Part shown: positions 26,514 to 34,762 of the stretch, one piece after another | Position numbering within the stretch: the first letter of the stretch is position 1 | Layout: each line of letters opens with the position of its first letter | Assembly (NCBI RefSeq): GCF_003253705.1 | Contig: NZ_QKYU01000001.1 | Span: 62,001-126,000, forward strand | Reading direction: 5' to 3' | Source: Humitalea rosea | Lineage (GTDB): Bacteria > Pseudomonadota > Alphaproteobacteria > Acetobacterales > Acetobacteraceae | Length of the DNA stretch: 64,000 nucleotides | Program-made: the position numbers and the translations under genes | The notes under the pieces: generated by a model | Databases searched by the model: none | Told to the model about the DNA's origin: nothing | What the model saw: the letters and a program-made list of their open reading frames with translations, nothing else

Positions 26514-27268
26514 GCCGCCAGCACCGAGGTGACGAGCAACTGCGTATAGGGGTGTTGCGGATCGTCGAGCACGCGATCGGTCAGCCCTTCCTCCACGACG
26601 CGGCCGTGCCGCATCACCACGATGCGATGCGCGAGCAGGCGGGCCGCGGCGATGTCATGCGTCACGATCAGCACGGCCAAGCCAAGCTCGGCGACCAGCG
26701 CCCGGATCAGATCCAGCAGCCGCGCCTGCACCGAGACATCGAGCCCACCCGTCGGCTCATCCATGAAGATGAGGCGCGGCTCGGTGACGAGGGTTCTCGC
26801 GATCTGCAAGCGCTGCTGCATGCCGCCCGAGAAGGTGCGGGGCAGGTCGTCGAGACGGTCCACCTCGATCTCGACTTTTTGGAGCCAGGAGGCGGCGGAT
26901 TTGCGGATATTGCCGTAGTGGCAATTGCCCTGGGCCATCAGCCGCTCGCCGATATTGCCCCCGGCCGAGACCGCCATGCGCAAGCCATCGCGCGGGTTCT
27001 GATGCACGAACCCCCATTCGGCGCGGAGCAGGCGGCGGCGCCCGGCCTCGGTCATCGCGCCAACGTCCTGGCCATCATAGAGGACCTGCCCGGCATCGGC
27101 CTGCGCCTGGCCCGAGAGCACGCGCAGCAAGGTCGATTTGCCGCTGCCGCTTTCGCCGACGATGGCCACGACCTCGCCCGGCCAGATCGAAATGCCGACG
27201 TCATCCAGTGCGCGGATGCGGCCGAAATTCAAGGTGAGGCCGGTTGCCTGCATCAAGGGCGCGCTCAT
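26510..27268 (-). CDS. phnK: Phosphonate C-P lyase ABC-type subunit PhnK
   Basis: A 252-residue ABC ATPase that binds the PhnGHIJ core. It has Walker [13 protein letters not shown], the Q-loop region [14 protein letters not shown] with the PhnK-typical [15 protein letters not shown] following, the signature [12 protein letters not shown] and Walker [17 protein letters not shown]. The start ATG at 27268 overlaps the phnJ stop by 4 bp; six extra upstream codons are possible but would extend further into phnJ. Confidence 0.94.
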   Translation of the reverse strand: MSAPLMQATGLTLNFGRIRALDDVGISIWPGEVVAIVGESGSGKSTLLRVLSGQAQADAGQVLYDGQDVGAMTEAGRRRLLRAEWGFVHQNPRDGLRMAVSAGGNIGERLMAQGNCHYGNIRKSAASWLQKVEIEVDRLDDLPRTFSGGMQQRLQIARTLVTEPRLIFMDEPTGGLDVSVQARLLDLIRALVAELGLAVLIVTHDIAAARLLAHRIVVMRHGRVVEEGLTDRVLDDPQHPYTQLLVTSVLAA

Positions 27269-28086
27269 GGCGCCCGCTCCTCGCAATGATCGGTGTCGGA
27301 ACAGACGAACATCCGCCCGCCGACATCATCGGTCACGATCTCATCCAGATAGGAATCCGTCGCGCCGCAGATCGCGCAGGGATGCGGCGCGCGGATCGGA
27401 TCGAAGGGATGATCCTCGAAATCCAGGCTCTTGACGCTGGTATAGGGCGGCACCGCATAGATGCGCTTCTCCCGCCCCGCGCCAAAGAGTTGCAGCGCCG
27501 GCATGCGGTCCATCTTCGGATTGTCGAAGGCGGGGATCGGCGAGGGCGACATCAGATAGCGCCCGTTCACCATCACCGGATGGTTGTAGGCCGAGGCGCT
27601 GCGGCCATGCCGCGCGATATCCTCATAGAGCCGCACCTGCATCAGCCCGTAATCGGCCAGCGCATGCAGCTTGGTGCTTTCCACCACGCGCGGTTCCAGG
27701 CGCGACAGCGGCTCCGGCATCGGCACCTGATAGACGATGATCTGGCCCGGTTGCAGCACCCGCTCGGGGATGCGGTGGCGGGTCTGGATGATGCTCGCCT
27801 CGGCCGTATGGGTCGTGGTCGCGACCCCGGCGGTGCGGGCGAAGAAGCGCCGGATCGAGACGGCGTTGGTGGTGTCATCCGCGCCCTGGTCGATGACCTT
27901 CAGCACATCGGAGCGGCCGATGATGCTGGCCGTCACCTGGATGCCGCCGGTGCCCCAGCCATAGGGCAGCGGCATTTCCCGCGCGCCGAAGGGCACTTGG
28001 TGCCCGGGGATCGCCACCGCCTTGAGGATGGCGCGGCGGATCATCCGCTTGGTTGCCTCGTCGAGGAAGGCGTAGGAATAGGTCAT
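27265..28086 (-). CDS. phnJ: C-P lyase radical-SAM subunit PhnJ
   Basis: PhnJ cleaves the carbon-phosphorus bond using an unusual radical-SAM [4Fe-4S] cluster. The protein has 273 residues. The cluster cysteines are C237-x2-C240-x21-C262, and the catalytic (thiyl-forming) cysteine is C268, all in the C-terminal stretch from HPCAICGATD to VCSDTDHC. The N-terminal MTYSYAFLDEATKRMIRRAI and the GHQVPFGAREMPLPYGWGTGG block are strongly family-like. The start was set at 28086, which overlaps the phnI stop by 4 bp. All residues needed for activity appear intact. Confidence 0.96.
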   Translation of the reverse strand: MTYSYAFLDEATKRMIRRAILKAVAIPGHQVPFGAREMPLPYGWGTGGIQVTASIIGRSDVLKVIDQGADDTTNAVSIRRFFARTAGVATTTHTAEASIIQTRHRIPERVLQPGQIIVYQVPMPEPLSRLEPRVVESTKLHALADYGLMQVRLYEDIARHGRSASAYNHPVMVNGRYLMSPSPIPAFDNPKMDRMPALQLFGAGREKRIYAVPPYTSVKSLDFEDHPFDPIRAPHPCAICGATDSYLDEIVTDDVGGRMFVCSDTDHCEERAP

Positions 28087-29153
28087 TGCTGGGCCGCCCG
28101 CATGGCACGCACATTCTCGAGTTCCGACTGGAAATCGACGTGATGCGGCAGCTTGAGGTGTTCGACGAAGCCGGTCGCCTCGACATTGTCGCAATGGTAC
28201 AGCACGAATTCCTCGTCCTGCGCCGGCGCGCCGCCATCCTCGCCAAGCTCGGCGCCGCGCAGCGCGCGATCGACCAGCGCCATGGCCATGGCCTTCCGCT
28301 CATTGTGGCCAAACACCAGCCCATAGCCGCGGGTGAATTGCGGCGGCTCGGTCAGCGATCCCTTGAACTGGTTCACCATCTGGCATTCGGTCAGCGTGAT
28401 GTCGCCGATGTCGATGGCGAAGCCGAGTTCCGGCGGCACCACCTCGACCGAGGCCTCGCCCATGCGGACCTCGCCGACGAAGGGGTGGTTGTTGCCGTAG
28501 CCGCGCTGGGTCGAATAGCCGAGGCCCAGCAGAAACCCCTCATCGCCACGCGCCAGCACCTGCAGGCGCAGCGCGCGGGAGGCCGGGCAGGAGAGCGGGT
28601 CGCGGGTCAGATCCGGGGGCGGGGTGTCGTCGTCGCCCTCGGGCTCGGCAGCCATCAGCCCTTCCTGGGCCAGCAGCGCGGTCACGCGCGGCGGCGGGCC
28701 GGGCTCTTCCGGTTCCATTTCTGGCGCGGGCGGCGGCGCCTCGCCGGCGGCGGCGAGGGAGAATTCCAGCAGTCGGTGGGTATAGTCGAAGGTCGGCCCC
28801 AGCAACTGCCCGCCGGGCAGGTCCTTGTAGGTCGCCGAGATCCGCCGTTGCAGCCGCATCGCCCCGGTATCCAGCGGCAGCGAGCCGCCAAAACGGGGCA
28901 GGGTGGTGCGATAGGCGCGCAGCAGGAACGCCGCCTCGATCAGGTCGCCGCGCGACTGCTTCACCGCCAGCGCCGCGAGGCCGCGATCGGCGCAGGCGCC
29001 CTCGGCCATCACCCGGTCCACGGCCAAAGTCAGCTGCTGCTCGACCTGTTCGACCGAGAGCTCGGGCAGCGCGGCATCACCGCGCCGTGCCTCGGCCAGC
29101 CAGGCATGGGCATTGGAGATCGCCTGCTCGCCACCCTTCACGGAGACGTACAT
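28083..29153 (-). CDS. phnI: C-P lyase core subunit PhnI
   Basis: PhnI is the nucleosidase-like core subunit that, with PhnGHL, attaches the phosphonate to the ribose of ATP with loss of adenine. The protein has 356 residues and begins MYVSVKGGEQAISNAHAWLAEA, the usual PhnI opening. It contains the conserved LGYSTQRGYGNNHPFVGEVRMG and YHCDNVEATGFVEHLKLPHHVDFQSEL blocks. It starts one base pair after the phnH stop and overlaps phnJ by 4 bp. Confidence 0.95.
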   Translation of the reverse strand: MYVSVKGGEQAISNAHAWLAEARRGDAALPELSVEQVEQQLTLAVDRVMAEGACADRGLAALAVKQSRGDLIEAAFLLRAYRTTLPRFGGSLPLDTGAMRLQRRISATYKDLPGGQLLGPTFDYTHRLLEFSLAAAGEAPPPAPEMEPEEPGPPPRVTALLAQEGLMAAEPEGDDDTPPPDLTRDPLSCPASRALRLQVLARGDEGFLLGLGYSTQRGYGNNHPFVGEVRMGEASVEVVPPELGFAIDIGDITLTECQMVNQFKGSLTEPPQFTRGYGLVFGHNERKAMAMALVDRALRGAELGEDGGAPAQDEEFVLYHCDNVEATGFVEHLKLPHHVDFQSELENVRAMRAAQQ

Positions 29154-29154
29154 C

Positions 29155-29739
29155 TCAGGCCTCCAAGGTCACGGCCAGAGTCACAGAACGGGGCAGGCCG
29201 GCGAGGCGATCCCCGGCGCAGAGGATCACATCCACCCCGCGTGGGAAACGCGCATGGTTCGCCGCCCATTGCGCCGGGAAATCATCGGGCAGGCCGGTGA
29301 CCTTCAGGCGGCGCAGGCCGTCGATGCCGGGGCCGGAGAGGGTCCAGCCCTCACCCTCCTCGATGCTCTCGACCTGGACGACCAGCGTGGCACCCGCCGA
29401 GGGGATCTCATCCGTCCCCGGCGTCAGCGCCGCGAGCGGCGGCATGGCGCCGGTGGCGAGGACGAAGCTCGCGGTGGCAAGCTCGGCCTCGGGCGCGCCG
29501 GTGTGGAAGCGCAGGAAGGCATCGGCGACCGGCCCCGCGTCATGCACCAGGCTCGCATCCGGGTCGGCCAGGGTCAGCACCACCGCCGCCGCGGCCGGGC
29601 AGAGCGGCGCGGGCGGGGCCAGGTCGCCCCCCAGCGCATGGACGGTGCCGGGTTCGGACAGCGCGGCCAGGATGGCGCGGAAGCAGCCCTGGGCGCCGAA
29701 GACGGCGTCGGAAAAGCCGGGAAGCAGACCGTCGCTCAT
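29155..29739 (-). CDS. phnH: C-P lyase core subunit PhnH
   Basis: PhnH is a small core subunit of the C-P lyase complex, related in fold to PLP-dependent transferases but without the cofactor. At 194 residues it has the expected length. The motifs are LLPGFSDAVFGAQGCFRAILAALSEPGTVHAL, LTLADPDASLVHDAG and the C-terminal ANHARFPRGVDVILCAGDRLAGLPRSV. The start ATG at 29739 overlaps the phnG stop as ATGA; longer in-frame extensions run antisense through phnG-proximal sequence without family similarity. Confidence 0.94.
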   Translation of the reverse strand: MSDGLLPGFSDAVFGAQGCFRAILAALSEPGTVHALGGDLAPPAPLCPAAAAVVLTLADPDASLVHDAGPVADAFLRFHTGAPEAELATASFVLATGAMPPLAALTPGTDEIPSAGATLVVQVESIEEGEGWTLSGPGIDGLRRLKVTGLPDDFPAQWAANHARFPRGVDVILCAGDRLAGLPRSVTLAVTLEA

Positions 29740-30209
29740 CGCATTGCCGCCATGGTGAAGAATTTGACTCGGGTCGCCGCGGCCCGCCGCGCCTGTTGCG
29801 CCACCGCCTCGGCCTGCGCCGCCGCCAGGGGCGCGATCACCGCCCGCATCAGCGCCGGGCGCCGGGCGGGGTCCTGCAAGGCCGCATCCAGCACCGCCGA
29901 AAGCTCGGCGGCCCGTGCATCGCGGCCGAGGCGCCAGGCATGGCCGACGCCGCCTTCCGCGAGGCGGACGCTGCATCGCGTCACCGTCGTCTCGCCGAGG
30001 TTGAAGGCCGCGCCATCACCCCCCTGGCGGCCGCGGATCATCACGAGTCCGGTCTCTGGTCCGCGCAGCCGCGCGAATTCGGGCAGCGGGCCGTCAAGCC
30101 GCGCTGCGATGGTGGCCGCATCGGCGCGGGCCAGGATAGCAAGCCAGGACTGACGGTCGGCCGTCAGGTCCGGGGTGCTGAGGGAGGCTGGGGAGGGGGC
30201 TTCTGGCAT
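29736..30209 (-). CDS. phnG: C-P lyase core subunit PhnG
   Basis: PhnG, 157 residues, is the first gene of the phn operon. The family pattern is clear: WLAILARADAATIAARL, GPETGLVMIRGRQGGDGAAFNLGETTVTRCSVRL and GHAWRLGRDARAAELSAVLDA. No Shine-Dalgarno sequence precedes the ATG at 30209. A TATAAA -10 box ends only 3 bp upstream, so translation may begin on a leaderless transcript. The promoter region contains a GTCTAGAC palindrome that suits the divergent PhnF repressor. Confidence 0.94.
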   Translation of the reverse strand: MPEAPSPASLSTPDLTADRQSWLAILARADAATIAARLDGPLPEFARLRGPETGLVMIRGRQGGDGAAFNLGETTVTRCSVRLAEGGVGHAWRLGRDARAAELSAVLDAALQDPARRPALMRAVIAPLAAAQAEAVAQQARRAAATRVKFFTMAAMR

Positions 30210-30212
30210 GGC

Positions 30213-30240
30213 TTTATAGGTCTAGACGTTTGGATGTCTG
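30213..30240 (-). promoter_or_regulatory. phnG promoter with a PhnF-type operator in the spacer
   Basis: On the minus strand a CAGACA -35 (30240-30235) and a TATAAA -10 (30218-30213) are separated by 16 bp. The perfect palindrome GTCTAGAC (30220-30227) lies in that spacer. It matches GTMTAKAC, the operator consensus described for the HutC subfamily of GntR regulators, to which PhnF belongs. The PhnF gene starts 57 bp away, divergently. A bound PhnF would block this promoter directly. The -10 is so close to the phnG ATG that the transcript would have almost no leader. Confidence 0.65.
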
Positions 30241-30284
30241 ACCGGCTAAAGTCAAGCCACCCAATGCCACCGGATCGCGACTGC

Positions 30285-31052
30285 ATGCATGAAACCTCGA
30301 TGACGACCGGCCCCCAGGTGGCAGGCGCCCGGGTGCTGACCCGTGGCGGCGGGGTCGCGCTGTGGCGCCAGATCGCCGGCACGCTGGAGGAGGAGATCCG
30401 CAGCGGCGCCCGCAGCCCCGGCGAGCGCCTGCCGACCGAGGCCGAGCTGTCCCAGCGCTTCGCCGTCAACCGCCACACCCTGCGCCGCGCCATGGAGGAG
30501 ATGGAGAGCAAGGGGCTGGTGCGGATCGAACAGGGCCGCGGTTCGTTCGTCGCCGAGGATGTGGTCGATTACCCGCTCGGGCCGCGCACCCGCTTCTCCG
30601 AATCCATCCGCCGGCTGAACCGCGAGCCGGGGGGCAAGATCCTCGACATCGCCGAGGTCCCGGCCGAGCCCCAGGTCGCCGAGGCGCTGCGCATCCGCCC
30701 CGGCCGGATGGTGCTGCGGGTGGAGCGGCTGTCCTCGGCCGATGGCCGTGCGGTGGTGCTCGGGACACATTATTTCCCGCTACCGCGTTTTGCCGCCATG
30801 GCGCGGCGCCTGATGGAGGATTCCTCGATTACCTTTGCTCTCGCCGCCTGCGGGGTCGCGGATTACCGCCGCCTCTCCACCCGTATCAGCGCCCGGCTGC
30901 CGACGCCGGAAGAAGCCGAGACCCTCGGCATGGCCCGCGCCCGCCCGGTGATCCTGACCGAGGCCATCAATGTCGATGGCGAGGGCGTGCCGATCGACGC
31001 CTCCTGGGGCCGGTATCCGGCGCATCGCGTGCAGCTTGTGGTGGAGTCTTGA
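30285..31052 (+). CDS. phnF: GntR/HutC-family regulator of phosphonate metabolism
   Basis: A 255-residue regulator. The N-terminal GntR winged helix reads LWRQIAGTLEEEIRSGARSPGERLPTEAELSQRFAVNRHTLRRAMEEMESKGLVRIEQGRGSFV in scattered form. The C-terminal UTRA effector domain (RFSESIRRLNREPGGKIL to the end) is typical of PhnF. A GTCTAGAC operator lies between it and phnG. Start options are the ATG at 30285 (MHETSMTT) and at 30300; an ATG at 30264 is also in frame. The gene overlaps the downstream phnM-like gene by 4 bp (TTGA), so regulator and second PhnM are made together. Confidence 0.92.
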   Translation: MHETSMTTGPQVAGARVLTRGGGVALWRQIAGTLEEEIRSGARSPGERLPTEAELSQRFAVNRHTLRRAMEEMESKGLVRIEQGRGSFVAEDVVDYPLGPRTRFSESIRRLNREPGGKILDIAEVPAEPQVAEALRIRPGRMVLRVERLSSADGRAVVLGTHYFPLPRFAAMARRLMEDSSITFALAACGVADYRRLSTRISARLPTPEEAETLGMARARPVILTEAINVDGEGVPIDASWGRYPAHRVQLVVES

Positions 31053-32194
31053 GCCCCGCCTGGAGTCTCACCGGCGGGCAAATGCTGGGGGATGCGGGGC
31101 TGGCGCCGGGGGCGCTGGCCATGGCGGGGGGGCAGGTGGTCGCCGAGGCGCCGGAGGGCGCGCGGTGCTTCGATGCGACCGGGCTGCTGGTGCTGCCTGG
31201 CGTCGTGGATATCCATGGCGATGCGCATGAACGCGCCTTTCAGCCGCGCCCCGGTGTGGATTTTTCGCCCGGATTCGCCCTGGCCGATTCGGCGCGGCAG
31301 TTGCTGGCCGCCGGGATCACCACCGCCTGCCTCGGCGTGACCCTGTCCTGGGAGCCGGGGCTGCGCTCGCTCGCGGCCTTCCGGGCGCTGGATGACGCGC
31401 TGGATGCGGCTCGCGCGGCGACGCCGGGCGATCTGCTGATCCATCTGCGCTTCGAGGCGGATAATTTCGCGGCGATCCCGACCGCGCTGGCCGCGCTGGC
31501 GGGCGGGCGAATCGCCGTGCTCGGCTTCAACGACCACACGCCGGGAATCGTCCGCAAGCTCGGCGATCCGGTGCAGCTTTCGAAATACGCGGGGCGGGCA
31601 GGGGTCTCGGCCAAGGTGTTCGCCGATCTCGCCGCCGAAGCCATGGCCCGGCGGGACGAGGTGCCGGCCGCCCGCGCCCTGCTGGCCGAGGCCGCCCGCG
31701 CCGCCGGCGTGGCGATGCTGAGCCATGACGACGCGAGCCTGGAGGACCGGGCCGAATTCCGTGCCCTTGGCGCCCATATCTGCGAATTCCCGATGGCCGA
31801 GGCGGTCGCGGCCGAGGCGCGGACCAAGGGCGAATCGGTGGTGATGGGGGCGCCGAATGTGGTGCGGGGGGGCAGCCATCTCGGCTGGGCCTCGGCCGCG
31901 CCCCTGGCGGAACGCGGGCTCGTGACGGTGCTGGCGAGCGATTACGTCTGGCCGGCGCTGAGCCTCGCGCCCTTCGTGCTGGCCGATCGCGGGGTGATGG
32001 ACCTCGCGGCCGCCTGGGCGCTGGTCTCCGCGAATCCGGCGGCGGCGCTGGGGCTGGCCGATCGCGGCGGGCTCGCGCCCGACATGCGCGGCGATGCGGT
32101 GGTGATGGACCGGGGCACACGCAGCGTGGTCGCGACCTTCGCGCGCGGGCAATTGGGCTGGCTGGCGGCCGGGGCGGCGGGGCGCCTGGGCTGA
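31049..32194 (+). CDS. phnM: Second PhnM-like ribose 1-methylphosphonate 5-triphosphate diphosphatase
   Basis: An amidohydrolase-fold paralogue of PhnM, 381 residues from a TTG start that overlaps the phnF stop. An ATG at 31082 is an alternative. PhnM motifs are retained: LPGVVDIHGDAHERAFQPRPGVDF, LGFNDHTPGIVRKL, AMLSHDDASLEDRAEFRALGAHICEFPM, GAPNVVRGGSH and TVLASDYVWPALSLAP. It is clearly diverged from the phnM at 24685-25818 (DIHGDAHER against DVHTDNLER), so it is not a recent duplicate. It may act on a different substrate or be an isozyme. Divergent placement with phnF suggests expression separate from phnGHIJKLM. Confidence 0.9.
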   Translation: MSPAWSLTGGQMLGDAGLAPGALAMAGGQVVAEAPEGARCFDATGLLVLPGVVDIHGDAHERAFQPRPGVDFSPGFALADSARQLLAAGITTACLGVTLSWEPGLRSLAAFRALDDALDAARAATPGDLLIHLRFEADNFAAIPTALAALAGGRIAVLGFNDHTPGIVRKLGDPVQLSKYAGRAGVSAKVFADLAAEAMARRDEVPAARALLAEAARAAGVAMLSHDDASLEDRAEFRALGAHICEFPMAEAVAAEARTKGESVVMGAPNVVRGGSHLGWASAAPLAERGLVTVLASDYVWPALSLAPFVLADRGVMDLAAAWALVSANPAAALGLADRGGLAPDMRGDAVVMDRGTRSVVATFARGQLGWLAAGAAGRLG

Positions 32195-32218
32195 AACCCT
32201 GCCTGCCTGAAAAGCGAA

Positions 32219-32244
32219 GGGGGTGCTGCTTGCGCAACACCCCC
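32219..32244. terminator. Bidirectional terminator between phnM2 and tRNA-Asn
   Basis: GGGGGTGCTGC-TTGC-GCAACACCCCC is an 11-bp stem with one mismatch and a 4-nt loop. It lies between the convergent phnM-like gene and tRNA-Asn. On the minus strand it is followed by a T-rich CTTCGCTTTT stretch. A separate T5 run comes directly after the tRNA's CCA end. Confidence 0.6.
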
Positions 32245-32258
32245 CGCCTCACGAAAAA

Positions 32259-32334
32259 TGGCTCCCCGAGTTGGACTCGAACCAACGACCTAGCGATTAA
32301 CAGTCGCGCGCTCTACCAGCTGAGCTATCAGGGA
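32259..32334 (-). tRNA. tRNA-Asn (anticodon GTT)
   Basis: A 76-nt cloverleaf on the minus strand. The acceptor arms TCCCTGA and TCGGGGA pair, the D-arm reads AGCTCAGCTGGTAGAGC, the anticodon loop is CTGTTAA with anticodon GTT, and the T-arm has GGTTCGAGTCC. The 3' CCA is encoded. Confidence 0.96.
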
Positions 32335-32415
32335 CCAGTCGTGGGCGCCGCCTTTAGCACCCAGTTTCCGCTGAGGAAACCCCCTCCGATATGGTTGATC
32401 GGAAGAGGTTCTGAA

Positions 32416-32486
32416 AGGTCCGGGGCGGAATTGAACCGCCGTGGCGGGTTTTGCAGACCCGTGCCTGACCACTCGGCCACCGGACC
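32416..32486 (-). tRNA. tRNA-Cys (anticodon GCA)
   Basis: A 71-nt cloverleaf on the minus strand with a perfect acceptor stem (GGTCCGG with CCGGACC). The anticodon loop is CTGCAAA with anticodon GCA, and the T-loop reads GGTTCAATTCC. The 3' CCA is not encoded (discriminator T followed by TTC), so CCA must be added after transcription. It lies 81 bp upstream of tRNA-Asn in the same direction. Confidence 0.94.
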
Positions 32487-32621
32487 AGACAGAAGCTGGC
32501 TGGGCGCTGTATCCAGTCCCTGGGCCCGCCGGTCAAGCGCCACCAGTCCCGATGCGCTTTCCCGCGGGCTGCGGAGCCCCTATAACCTGGGGCCAGTGCA
32601 CTCTCGGCCGGAACCCCAATC

Positions 32622-33278
32622 TTGCCCCATCAGATCGCCCGCAAAGCCATGGTGGATGGCCAGCTTCGCCCCAATCGCATCACCGAGCCCCGCCTGCTCA
32701 CCGTGATGGGCGCCCTGCCGCGCGAGGATTTCCTGCCCCCCGGCCTGCTCGCCCGCGCCTATGTCGATGAGGATGTGCGCCTGCCCGGCGGCCGCGCGCT
32801 GATGGAGCCGATGATCATCGCCCGGCTGATCCAGCTGCTGGCGCTGCGGCCCGGGGACCGGGTGCTCGTGGCCGGTGCCGGCACCGGCTATGCCGCGGCA
32901 ATCCTGGCCGGGCTCGGCGGCCGCGTCACCGCGGTCGAGGCCGATGCCGGCCTGCTCGCCATCGCCCGCCCGGCACTGGCCGCCCATACCGCCCCCGGGG
33001 CCGTGACCTTGGTCGAGGCACCGCCGGCCGGCGGCCACCCCGCCGCCGCCCCCTTCGATGCCATACTGATCGAGGGCGCCATCCCCGCGCTGCCCGATGC
33101 GCTGGTCGCCCAGCTTGCCGAGGGCGGACGGCTTGCCGCCATCCTCGCCGGCGGCGCCCCGCGCACCCGCGCGGTGCTCGGCCGGCGGGTCGGCGCGGGT
33201 TTCGGCACCGTGGATGCCTTCGACTGCGCAACCTTGCCCTTGCCGGGTTTCGCGACGCGGCCCAGCTTCGTATTCTGA
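32622..33278 (+). CDS. Protein-L-isoaspartate O-methyltransferase-like protein
   Basis: A 218-residue SAM-dependent methyltransferase of the Pcm family. It has the family opening RKAMVDGQLRPNRITEPRLLTVMGALPREDFLP, then DEDVRLPGGRALMEPMIIARLIQLL and SAM motif I VLVAGAGTGYAAAILAGLGG. The canonical C-terminal LVLPVG region is degenerate here, as in the short alphaproteobacterial Pcm-like proteins beside tolC and popZ. It may therefore not act on isoaspartate. The start is probably the TTG at 32622, since the conserved RKAMVDGQ region lies just after it; an ATG at 32649 would cut into that motif. Confidence 0.8.
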   Translation: MPHQIARKAMVDGQLRPNRITEPRLLTVMGALPREDFLPPGLLARAYVDEDVRLPGGRALMEPMIIARLIQLLALRPGDRVLVAGAGTGYAAAILAGLGGRVTAVEADAGLLAIARPALAAHTAPGAVTLVEAPPAGGHPAAAPFDAILIEGAIPALPDALVAQLAEGGRLAAILAGGAPRTRAVLGRRVGAGFGTVDAFDCATLPLPGFATRPSFVF

Positions 33279-33332
33279 CGTCCCTTCACCGGGCCGCCCG
33301 GGCCTGCGGGCTCACCTACCAGCAGTGAGGCC

Positions 33333-34760
33333 ATGATGCCGGTTTCCGTTTCCAATGCCCCGAGCCTGGCGCGAATGCCGCGGGCCCTCGGCATCCTCGC
33401 CTTGCTGCTCGTCGCCACCCCCGCCGGGGCCCAGACCCTGCAGGAGGCGCTGGCCGCGACCTATGCCAACAACCCGACCTTGCGCAGCGCCCGCGCCCAG
33501 CTTCGGGTGGTGGACGAGAACGTGCCCCAGGCGCTGGCCGGCTGGCGCCCGACGGTCTCCCTCTCGACCTCCTATGGCACGGTCGTCGATTCCAACGTCC
33601 GCAGCCGGGTGACCGGCGCCAATGGCAACCAGTTCGGCTCCTATTCGAACATCGACCGCGATCCCTTTTCCGCCCAGGCGACGGTGTCGCAGCCGCTGTA
33701 TCGCGGCGGCCGCACCCGCGCGCAGACCCGCCGCGCCGAGAACCAGGTGCTGGCGCAGCGCGCCCGCGTGCTGGGCGCCGAGCAGCAGGCGCTTGGCGAT
33801 GCGATTTCCGCCTATGTGCAGGTGATCCGCTTCCAGGAGGAGGTGCGCCTCAACGTGAACAACGTGCAGGTGCTGACCCGGCAGTTGGAGGCGACCAATG
33901 AGCGCTTCCGCGTCGGCGAGATCACCCGCACCGACGTCGCCCAGGCCGAATCCCGCCTGGCCGGCGCCCGCGCGACCCGTGCCGACAGCGAGGGCAGCCT
34001 GCAATCGGCCCGCGCCACCTTCCAGCGGGTGATCGGGATCGCGCCGACCCGCCTCTCCGCACCGCAGCCGCTGGCCGCCGCCGCCCGCACCGCACAGGAG
34101 GCCGCCACCTCGGCCGCCGGCAACAACCCCGCCGTCGTCGCCGCCTTGTTCGACGAGGCCGCGGCGCGGGACCAGATCGACGTGCAGGTCTCGGCCCTGC
34201 TGCCGCAGGCCTCGCTGAACGCGACCAGCTTCCGCAACGACAACAGCAGCACGCCCGGCAACCGCATCACCGGCGAACAGCTCACCGCCACGCTGACGGT
34301 GCCGCTGTACCAGGGCGGCGCGGAATATTCCGCCGTGCGCCAGGCGCGCCAGGATGCGGTGCGGCTGCGCTCGGTGGTGGATGACCAGCGCCGCACGGCG
34401 ATCTCGCAGGCGACCTCCGCCTGGGAGACCCTGGCCAGCAACCGCGCCCAGGTCGAAAGCGTCCGCGCCCAGATCCGCGCCGCCGAGATCGCGCTGGATG
34501 GCGTGCAGCGGGAGGCCATCGTCGGCAGCCGCACCACGCTCGATGTGCTGAACGCCGAGCAGGAACTGCTGACCGCGCGCGTCTCGCTGGTCCGCGCCCT
34601 GGCCAATGTCGTCACGGCGAGCCATTCGCTCGCGGCCTCGATCGGGCGCCTGACCGCGCAGGATCTGGCGCTGCCGGTGCAGGCCTATGACATGACCGAG
34701 TATTACGGTGCCGTCCGCAATCGCTGGGTTGGCTTCTCCGACCCGACCGCGGGGCGCTGA
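33333..34760 (+). CDS. TolC-family outer-membrane channel protein
   Basis: A 475-residue outer-membrane efflux/type I secretion channel. The signal peptide ends near PAGA-QTL. The mature chain has two OEP repeats starting with TLQEALAATYANNPTLRSARAQLRVVDENVPQA, long coiled-coil stretches (QVLTRQLEATNERFRVGEITRTDVAQAESRLAGAR) and the second-half repeat with VRAQIRAAEIALDGVQREAIVGSRTTLDVLNAEQELL. No transport partner is adjacent; the gene sits in the housekeeping block with popZ and valS, so it is probably the general TolC. GTGAGG precedes the double ATG start. Confidence 0.9.
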   Translation: MMPVSVSNAPSLARMPRALGILALLLVATPAGAQTLQEALAATYANNPTLRSARAQLRVVDENVPQALAGWRPTVSLSTSYGTVVDSNVRSRVTGANGNQFGSYSNIDRDPFSAQATVSQPLYRGGRTRAQTRRAENQVLAQRARVLGAEQQALGDAISAYVQVIRFQEEVRLNVNNVQVLTRQLEATNERFRVGEITRTDVAQAESRLAGARATRADSEGSLQSARATFQRVIGIAPTRLSAPQPLAAAARTAQEAATSAAGNNPAVVAALFDEAAARDQIDVQVSALLPQASLNATSFRNDNSSTPGNRITGEQLTATLTVPLYQGGAEYSAVRQARQDAVRLRSVVDDQRRTAISQATSAWETLASNRAQVESVRAQIRAAEIALDGVQREAIVGSRTTLDVLNAEQELLTARVSLVRALANVVTASHSLAASIGRLTAQDLALPVQAYDMTEYYGAVRNRWVGFSDPTAGR

Positions 34761-34762
34761 CC

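Noticed and set aside
32259-32486. tRNA-associated integration (att) site
   Set aside because: Both tRNA genes are complete, and no integrase or partial tRNA copy is seen nearby.
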